The notes under the pieces are model-generated. The model saw nothing but the letters and a program-made list of their open reading frames with translations. It searched no databases and was not told where the DNA came from. From Otis tarda (lineage: Eukaryota; Chordata; Aves; Otidiformes; Otididae), in contig CM048552.1 in NCBI GenBank assembly GCA_026413225.1, forward strand, positions 189,382,053 to 189,446,052: a DNA stretch of 64,000 bases. Direction: 5' to 3'. Position numbers and translations under genes: made by a program. Below are positions 60,601 through 64,000 of the stretch, one piece after another; position 1 is the stretch's first letter; each line of letters opens with the position of its first letter.

Positions 60601-63333
60601 ATCGAGAGAGAAATCAAGAAAGTCCATCTGGAAGGTTAGTTTGTCTATAAATCTAGTATCACTAAGACCTGCTTTGTCTGAAGTGATCATTCCAGGTGGG
60701 GTTTTGTAGTATCTATTCACAAAAATTACTTAGGCCTGAAGCCAGTATTTGAGCTGTTTTGGAAAAGAATTATTCTTTGGAAAAGAAGAGTTTTACAGCT
60801 GTTTTGGAAAAGAATTCTTTCACTGACATTGCAGAGAAAAATGTTGAGGCTTATCTTGTGGCTAGAAGTAACTAAAAGATTTGGCAGGCGTAGCAGATGA
60901 AGAAATGTCAACCACAAAGTTTAGGTAAAACATTTGAAGGAACATGCACCGTAAGAATTGCCTTTTCTCTAAGCAGCACATCCAGAAGAAGACCACGTGA
61001 GTTGTTTTTAACTTGAGTTATTTCTTGTCAGTGTTAATGTGATCTGTTGATGTGAGGGGTTCTAAACTTGGTGAGGGGGGATTGGGTAAGGTGAAGGGAA
61101 TATAACATCTGAGGTTGAGTAAATATCTCACAGGATCTTGGAATTTCTCTGCTCTTACCCTGTTGTTAAATAAGGAAGCTCTTGGACTTGAAAAAGCTGA
61201 ATGGTGAGGTCCAAAATGAAAGCAATTCAACCTGGCTTTATACCAGGATTTTGTTTTAATGATCTTCATTCAAAGTTATGAAATAACTTATTTAGAGGTT
61301 TGGGGGTTTTTTAATTTATTTATTTGCATTTCTATGTATGTCCTTTTTCAATTCTAATTCTAATAATGTAGAATAAGTTATTTTGTCAGCTTCTGAACTA
61401 AATAATAAAGAAAAAATACTATGGCTTGTGGAAAATTATGTTAAATATATATATTTCTACTTTTTAAATTTTTAATGTTATGCTAAATACTAAACGTATA
61501 CCATAGTGTTTGTATAACTTCAAAGTTGAGTAGTAGAAGGCATGCAGGGAAGTCAACTATTGCCTGAAAATGACAGATATGTGTGATCTTTGACCGTGAA
61601 GTTTGCCTGAAAGTATAATTGTACAGACAGCGTATAAGTATGAAAAGCATACTTTGGATGGACCGTGTTCTATCCTTGTCACAGCAGTGCACAGCTTGAA
61701 AGTTCCTTTTGTGTGTGCAAATACCCAGTGTTTAGCCTCAGCTGTAATGAGGTAAAGCTTGTATCTCAAGTTTATGCATTTATATAACCTGTACCTCAGG
61801 ATGAGAAGGCAACTGACTGTGGCTGGTTAAGCAAAGATGCAAGTACTTTGTGGTTATAAAGAAGGAAAAGATACCACAGTAACATTTCTGTGATAGTAAC
61901 AGAAGAATTCTCTCTTATGCTTGTGAAATGTTTTTTTCTCTCCCAATGAGGAGAAATGTGTTTTAAAAAATGTCTCAAGGTTTGATGAGAAAGAGGAAAA
62001 AGTGTCTGTGTTTTGGAAAACAGATATATCTGCTAATGAGAATGGCATCTATTCAATAGCCCTTGCTCTACTCTACCCTTTAAAGCAGAAGTCTCTGAGA
62101 AAGTTAGCTGAACTCTCGAAGTGGAATGATACTGTGGACTCACAATGCAGTTACACATCAAGCCCCAAACACAGCTGGAAATGCGGCCAATATCTTATGA
62201 TGGTTGAGTTTCAAGCATATAAGTTTTAAAAAATTCCTGAAGTAAGGTCTATATAGGAGACCTGCATATCCTCTGCCAAAAGCTGAGACTAAGTTCTGGG
62301 CTGTATATTAACCTGAACTTTTATATTGCTGACAGTGTCAGATGGTGTTTGCTGAGTGAAGAGCATGAACAAAATGTCCTGGTGCCTGCCTACATCATGT
62401 AACCATCTGTAGGAGATCAGTGTGAATAATGAATTAATTCATACTGTTAAAATGTAAAAATGCTTTTGAAATGTTTGTAAGATTTGATAGATGACTGCAC
62501 ATGACAGAAATGTATGAATTGTATTATAAGAATTCATGTTCCAGGTGATCAAGTCACATGCTAATGGGACAAAATCCTTAAATTGCTGAAAACCTTAAAG
62601 AACAGACTTCACAAGTCAGCAACGGGTCTCCAACATTTCTAATGAGTTTTAATTCAAAGGCTTTTACAAATAACTTCTGATTGCAACATTTCTGTTTTCT
62701 AGAAGCACCTGTACGGAAAGTACAATCAACTAGGAGGACACAAGGTAAAAGCAGAACATATATTTAAACATTATAACATATATGAAATAGTAGTCTCAGT
62801 TATGTTGAAAATCAGGAGTGAAAAAGTATCCTTAAGAAAACAGAGTTTGAAAGCAAAATGTTGCATTTATACTTTCAAGAAAATAAATTTTAACAAAGCT
62901 TGGTATTGTTAATTCCTGGGTTTCCAGATTTTTTTTTTTTTGTTATATATATTTGCACCTGAAAATAACTTAGATCATGTTCTTTGGTCAAACAGTGTTC
63001 TAGATTAGAATAAAGTCATCAAAGTAAGATCAGGCTCTGGAGTCTGACACAGTGAAAATGACATTGGGATTCCCCACCACGGGAGTTGTAACTCGCTGAT
63101 TCTACATTATTTTCATGAATTAAGAAGCTGAGAGATCATTGCAATTTCCTAGCTGCCAGCACAGCAGTGAAAGATTCAGCATCAGGCTTCATCTTTCCTC
63201 TTCACATGTCTGTTTCAGAAGGAAATACAGTATATAGTGTAATTATATATAATTATAGAAAATAACTGTGTGTTATTTTCCATCTTTCCCAGGGGGAGCA
63301 GCAAGAAGGAGGACAAGACTAGCTAATCACTAA
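24547..63333 (+). CDS. POSTN: Periostin, complete gene, 24 coding exons
   Basis: Periostin is a secreted matricellular protein of collagen-rich tissue (bone, periodontal ligament, heart valves, wound stroma). It binds integrins and matrix proteins and aids collagen cross-linking. Exons: 24547-24668, 26189-26287, 33916-33980, 35304-35461, 36111-36275, 37001-37147, 40173-40314, 42624-42836, 42993-43127, 43959-44107, 44662-44798, 45545-45675, 48438-48568, 48740-48842, 49217-49284, 49850-49895, 52063-52110, 55501-55596, 56213-56302, 57904-57981, 58372-58452, 60548-60634, 62703-62744, 63293-63333. They join in one frame of 858 codons with GT-AG introns throughout. Domains: signal peptide 1-22; EMI about 41-95; FAS1 at about 97-229, 233-365, 367-491 and 495-628; variable C-terminus 633-857 with a basic tail. 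The human protein is 836 residues as I recall. No lesion was seen. The paralogue TGFBI is excluded by the long C-terminal cassette region. Confidence 0.96.
26189..26287 (+). CDS. POSTN: POSTN exon 2: EMI domain, first part
   Basis: Codons about 41-74. It encodes [17 protein letters not shown], then [10 protein letters not shown], giving Cys45, Cys61 and Cys70 of the EMI domain. This domain mediates multimerisation and fibronectin/collagen contact in periostin. Phase 2 at both ends; acceptor CCCATAG, donor GTAAGT. Confidence 0.96.
28183..28410 (-). mobile_element. CR1 LINE 3' end, antisense
   Basis: Plus-strand reading shows GTTGGAAGGGACCTACGATAA, then CAACTGCCTGATCAACTCAGG and AAGCCTGTTCCAGTGTTCGAC. 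This is the complement of the CR1 ORF2 end and 3' UTR. It shares the CTCAGGGCTGACCAAAAGTTAAAG signature with the copy at 39437-39766, so the two are the same subfamily. Confidence 0.85.
29680..30333 (+). mobile_element. CR1 LINE 3' end
   Basis: Encodes [14 protein letters not shown], then across a frameshift near 29885 the [17 protein letters not shown] block. It ends with the CTTGGTGATCTTGGAGGTC 3' UTR and a short GATTCTATGATTC tail. Several frame breaks mark it as older than the 12685 and 37881 copies. Confidence 0.88.
31183..31254 (+). repeat. Clustered A-rich tracts
   Basis: Three long A runs separated by short mixed sequence inside intron 2. Confidence 0.75.
32523..32600 (+). repeat. 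Tandem duplication, about 40-bp unit
   Basis: AGGAAAATGAGAGGAGTGTA and the following CTCAGCTACCACCAAAG occur at 32523 and again at 32563, with one inserted A and a G-to-A change in the second copy. Confidence 0.9.
33329..33442 (+). repeat. Tandem duplication, 57-bp unit, two copies
   Basis: Copies at 33329-33385 and 33386-33442 differ at only three positions by eye. The unit is a multiple of three, so the minus strand reads as a 19-residue repeat in an open frame (33251-33457). This is judged accidental because no start context or homology is visible. Confidence 0.92.
33916..33980 (+). CDS. POSTN: POSTN exon 3: EMI domain, second part
   Basis: Encodes [21 protein letters not shown], giving Cys80, Cys81 and Cys93. 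The Y-E-C-C-P-G-Y block is the hallmark of EMI domains in periostin and TGFBI. It lies after a 7.6-kb intron. Confidence 0.96.
35304..35461 (+). CDS. POSTN: POSTN exon 4: start of FAS1-1
   Basis: Codons 96-148. It contains [12 protein letters not shown] and the FAS1 H1 motif [11 protein letters not shown]. The donor A|GTGAGT runs straight into a TG dinucleotide repeat. Confidence 0.96.
35462..35500 (+). repeat. TG/GT microsatellite at the exon 4 donor
   Basis: GTGAGTCTGTGTGTGTGTATGTGTGTGTGTGCATGTGTT begins with the splice donor itself and continues as an imperfect GT repeat. Confidence 0.95.
36111..36275 (+). CDS. POSTN: POSTN exon 5: FAS1-1 middle
   Basis: Exactly 55 codons, phase 0 at both ends. 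It contains [16 protein letters not shown], the conserved helix with the Tyr/His motif region, and ends I-I-N-H-Y-P-N-G. Confidence 0.96.
37001..37147 (+). CDS. POSTN: POSTN exon 6: end of FAS1-1, linker to FAS1-2
   Basis: 49 codons, phase 0. It contains the H2 motif [11 protein letters not shown] and then [12 protein letters not shown]. The single cysteine in V-N-C-A-R-I-I-H is the conserved FAS1-1 cysteine. Confidence 0.96.
37881..38366 (+). mobile_element. CR1 LINE 3' end, young-looking, in POSTN intron 6
   Basis: The ORF2 C-terminal frame (37884-38270, 128 codons) is open. The 3' UTR has the TGACCTTTGAAGGTCCCTTCC segment and the tail has three ATTCTATG units. It is nearly the same as the 12685-13176 copy. 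It lies in sense orientation with the host gene. Confidence 0.95.
39437..39766 (-). mobile_element. CR1 LINE 3' end, antisense
   Basis: On the minus strand it reads [14 protein letters not shown], then [13 protein letters not shown] and on to the 3' UTR. Same subfamily as 28183-28410; moderately diverged. Confidence 0.87.
40173..40314 (+). CDS. POSTN: POSTN exon 7: FAS1-2 first part
   Basis: Encodes [16 protein letters not shown], the H1 motif [11 protein letters not shown], and [17 protein letters not shown]. Ends in phase 1. Confidence 0.96.
40315..42623 (+). other. POSTN intron 7 (2.3 kb)
   Basis: AT-rich; no repeat family or exon-like segment recognised. Confidence 0.6.
42624..42836 (+). 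CDS. POSTN: POSTN exon 8: FAS1-2 second part
   Basis: Largest exon, 213 nt. It contains [25 protein letters not shown] and the H2 motif [13 protein letters not shown]. The donor GTCAGT is weaker than most in this gene. Confidence 0.96.
42993..43127 (+). CDS. POSTN: POSTN exon 9: FAS1-3 first part
   Basis: Only 156 bases after exon 8. Encodes [19 protein letters not shown], then the H1 motif [12 protein letters not shown]. Confidence 0.96.
43959..44107 (+). CDS. POSTN: POSTN exon 10: FAS1-3 middle
   Basis: Encodes [29 protein letters not shown] and R-V-F-V-Y-R-T. Ends in phase 0. Confidence 0.96.
44662..44798 (+). CDS. POSTN: POSTN exon 11: end of FAS1-3, start of FAS1-4
   Basis: Encodes A-V-C-I-E-N-S-C-M, two cysteines that match the mammalian protein, then [13 protein letters not shown] (H2-like) and [12 protein letters not shown]. 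Confidence 0.96.
45545..45675 (+). CDS. POSTN: POSTN exon 12: FAS1-4 first part
   Basis: Encodes [15 protein letters not shown], the H1 motif [11 protein letters not shown] and T-D-D-D-K-D-I-L-I. Confidence 0.96.
45676..48437 (+). other. POSTN intron 12 (2.8 kb)
   Basis: AT-rich; no repeat family recognised. A poly(T) tract lies at about 46981-46994. Confidence 0.6.
48438..48568 (+). CDS. POSTN: POSTN exon 13: FAS1-4 middle
   Basis: Encodes [20 protein letters not shown] and [12 protein letters not shown]. Ends in phase 0. Confidence 0.96.
48740..48842 (+). CDS. POSTN: POSTN exon 14: end of FAS1-4
   Basis: Starts [15 protein letters not shown] at about residues 600-602 is a sequon matching the known N-glycosylation site of human periostin. 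The H2 motif [13 protein letters not shown] closes the last FAS1 domain. Confidence 0.96.
49217..49284 (+). CDS. POSTN: POSTN exon 15: start of C-terminal region
   Basis: Encodes [20 protein letters not shown], nearly the same as mammalian periostin. Phase 1 in, phase 0 out. Confidence 0.95.
49850..49895 (+). CDS. POSTN: POSTN exon 16
   Basis: 46 nt encoding [15 protein letters not shown]. It is constitutive in mammals as far as known. It ends in phase 1, opening the run of symmetric cassette exons. Confidence 0.94.
49896..52062 (+). other. POSTN intron 16 (2.2 kb)
   Basis: About a third is the CR1 end at 50715-51381. It lies directly before the first cassette exon. Confidence 0.75.
50715..51381 (+). 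mobile_element. CR1 LINE 3' end in POSTN intron 16
   Basis: Encodes [17 protein letters not shown] then [16 protein letters not shown]. It continues with the GGATATTAGGAAAACGTTCTTC segment and a degenerate ATTCTATGACTATGATTCTAT tail. A different and older subfamily from the 37881 copy. Confidence 0.88.
52063..52110 (+). CDS. POSTN: POSTN exon 17, cassette
   Basis: 48 nt (16 codons), phase 1 to phase 1: [16 protein letters not shown]. The mammalian equivalent, as I recall it, is about 27 codons, so the bird exon is shorter at its N-terminal side. Exon 17 is alternatively spliced in mammals. A hairpin-forming repeat begins about 20 bases past the donor. Confidence 0.9.
52130..52172 (+). repeat. 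Inverted repeat (hairpin) 3' of exon 17
   Basis: The left arm at 130-147 of this kilobase (52130-52147) and the right arm CATATACAGAATATATA (52156-52172) are complementary over about 17 bp with one bulged T and an 8-base loop. It starts 20 bases after the exon 17 donor. Confidence 0.8.
55252..55271 (+). repeat. Poly(A) tract
   Basis: A run of about twenty A in intron 17. Confidence 0.8.
55501..55596 (+). CDS. POSTN: POSTN exon 18, cassette
   Basis: 96 nt, phase 1 to 1: [17 protein letters not shown] then [11 protein letters not shown]. The acceptor has a strong pyrimidine tract; the donor GTTGGT is weak. Confidence 0.94.
56213..56302 (+). CDS. POSTN: POSTN exon 19, cassette
   Basis: 90 nt, phase 1 to 1: [20 protein letters not shown] then V-T-E-E-R-I-I-Q. 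Matches mammalian exon 19 closely. Confidence 0.94.
56541..56560 (-). repeat. Poly(T) tract
   Basis: A run of about twenty T in intron 19, followed by further T runs at about 56631-56641 and 56667-56680. Confidence 0.75.
57904..57981 (+). CDS. POSTN: POSTN exon 20, cassette
   Basis: 78 nt, phase 1 to 1: [17 protein letters not shown] then L-K-K-L-L-E-E. A poly(A) tract follows the donor at about 58012-58033. Confidence 0.94.
58012..58033 (+). repeat. Poly(A) tract after exon 20
   Basis: A run of about twenty A only 30 bases past the exon 20 donor. Confidence 0.8.
58372..58452 (+). CDS. POSTN: POSTN exon 21, cassette
   Basis: 81 nt, phase 1 to 1: [20 protein letters not shown] then K-R-L-L-Q-G. 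Alternatively spliced in mammals. Confidence 0.94.
58453..60547 (+). other. POSTN intron 21 (2.1 kb)
   Basis: AT-rich. A 20-bp perfect palindrome lies at 59759-59778; otherwise nothing is recognised. Confidence 0.6.
60548..60634 (+). CDS. POSTN: POSTN exon 22, extra cassette
   Basis: 87 nt, phase 1 to 1: [20 protein letters not shown] then E-I-K-K-V-H-L-E. The frame, the acceptor (TATTGTAG) and the donor (GTTAGT) all fit. Mammalian periostin as I know it goes straight from the exon 21 sequence to the P-V-R-K exon, so this cassette has no human counterpart I recognise. Its T-K-V-I-E-G-E-P core echoes exon 18 and its T-K-V-T-K start echoes exon 21. Confidence 0.85.
60635..62702 (+). other. POSTN intron 22 (2.1 kb)
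   Basis: Contains the 45-bp duplication (60752-60820) and a well-formed splice-site pair around a 20-nt segment at 60977-60996. Otherwise AT-rich without recognised content. Confidence 0.6.
60752..60820 (+). repeat. Tandem duplication, 45-bp period
   Basis: AGCTGTTTTGGAAAAGAATT starts at 60752 and again at 60797, with a shorter TTTGGAAAAGAA unit between. It lies in intron 22. Confidence 0.85.
62703..62744 (+). CDS. POSTN: POSTN exon 23
   Basis: 42 nt, phase 1 to 1: [13 protein letters not shown]. Equivalent to the mammalian T-P-V-R-K exon; basic, probably part of the heparin-binding tail. Confidence 0.92.
63293..63333 (+). CDS. POSTN: POSTN exon 24 (coding part): basic tail and stop
   Basis: [12 protein letters not shown] then TAA at 63331-63333. 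The arginine cluster parallels S-R-R-R-L-R in mammals. The acceptor is TTTCCCAG. Confidence 0.93.
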
Positions 63334-63976
63334 AAGGTTTCCAAGATAGAATCCACAGAATTACAGGTTAACACCATGGTCTTTGAGAGGAATAGAAACT
63401 GGGGGTTTTTTTTGTTGGTTTTTTTTTAAAAAAACAAACAAACAAACAAAAAAAAGAACATTAGAAAATGATGGGTTTTTTAATAGCATAATGTAAACTG
63501 AACCATGAATCCACAAAAAGATGTGAAGCTGCAGATACTCACTGCTAGCATAGTGCTCACTAGGAAGAGTAGTCTGTTTAGGGTGCTTTAACTGCTCTTG
63601 ATAGTAAGCGCTATGCAGGGTGGGATCCTGGAACTGCTGAAGGTCACCAGCCTCTGTAGAAGCAGCATTCCTTCTTACGCTGGCTAGTGTTTGCAAGATT
63701 GGATTCAAAAAGAGCAGGGAACAATACAGAATGTATTTTTTTATTATTGTTATTTCCACTCAATAAGAAATATAGATGGAATTAGATCATTTCTAGAGAA
63801 AAAATAACTTCAGGTGACTTTTAGAGTAATCTAAGGAAATATGAGATGTTAACGTAGCACTTTTGGCTCAGTAGTATTTGTATGCTTTTTATAAGTCAAA
63901 CTTCACCATGTGTTTAATGTCATAATGACATCAATAACATTACCTTTTCTAAATGAACAGTATGCTTTATATTAAA
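63334..63976 (+). other. POSTN: POSTN 3' UTR
   Basis: Untranslated tail of exon 24. No AATAAA was seen; ATTAAA at 63971-63976 is the best poly(A) signal and is followed by a T-rich run that reaches the window edge. The 132-codon minus-strand frame at 63361-63759 lies inside the UTR and is judged spurious. The true mRNA end is inferred. Confidence 0.6.
63971..63976 (+). terminator. POSTN: Possible ATTAAA poly(A) signal of POSTN
   Basis: ATTAAA is the commonest variant of the canonical hexamer and sits about 640 bases after the stop, with a T-rich element downstream. A further signal beyond the window is possible. Confidence 0.5.
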
Positions 63977-64000
63977 TGTATCTTCTTTTTTTTTTTTTTT

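Noticed and set aside
63361..63759. 132-codon minus-strand frame
   Set aside because: Wholly antisense to the POSTN 3' UTR. It starts in a T-rich stretch that reads as poly-Lys/Phe and has no homology that I recognise.
1..64000. CRISPR arrays, operons, tRNA or rRNA genes
   Set aside because: No regularly spaced repeats with unique spacers, no prokaryotic gene packing, and no cloverleaf-like or rRNA sequence were noticed. The sequence is plainly avian nuclear DNA.

Overview
This is vertebrate nuclear DNA, almost certainly from a bird. The evidence is AT-rich sequence, one long gene with GT-AG introns, many CR1 LINE copies ending in the avian ATTCTATG-type tail, and avian ERVL-type LTRs. The order of bird cannot be fixed by reading alone. 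There is no bacterial gene organisation, CRISPR array or convincing RNA gene.

Layout. Positions 1-24470 are gene-poor intergenic DNA built largely from retroelements. They hold a CR1 tail fragment (about 70-330), a nearly full-length but broken CR1 (about 1010-4234), an antisense CR1 ORF1 piece (7967-8725), a GC-richer block that is probably degenerate retroelement (8820-11060, with an LTR-end piece at 9810-9975), a CR1 3' end (12685-13176), a solo ERVL-type LTR with a 5-bp target duplication (18406-19482) and a second, 5'-truncated LTR (about 19655-20170). The rest is unremarkable single-copy-looking DNA with short tandem duplications.

Positions 24471-63976 hold one complete gene, POSTN (periostin), on the + strand. 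It has a TATA box at 24471, an ATG at 24547, 24 coding exons, a stop at 63331-63333 and a 3' UTR reaching a possible ATTAAA signal at 63971. The spliced CDS I assembled is 2574 nt (857 residues): signal peptide, cysteine-rich EMI domain, four FAS1 domains, then a variable C-terminal region of small cassette exons and a basic tail. Exons 17-23 are all multiples of three and all begin and end in phase 1, so any can be skipped in frame; this matches the known alternative splicing of periostin. The introns carry five CR1 pieces (28183-28410 minus, 29680-30333 plus, 37881-38366 plus, 39437-39766 minus, 50715-51381 plus).

The window does not appear to contain a new multi-gene system. The points most worth following are an extra C-terminal cassette (exon 22) that looks like an internal duplicate and is absent from the mammalian protein as I know it; an orphan exon-like open segment with three cysteines in intron 2; a 20-nt potential microexon in intron 22; a TG repeat fused to the exon 4 donor; and a strong hairpin just after exon 17.
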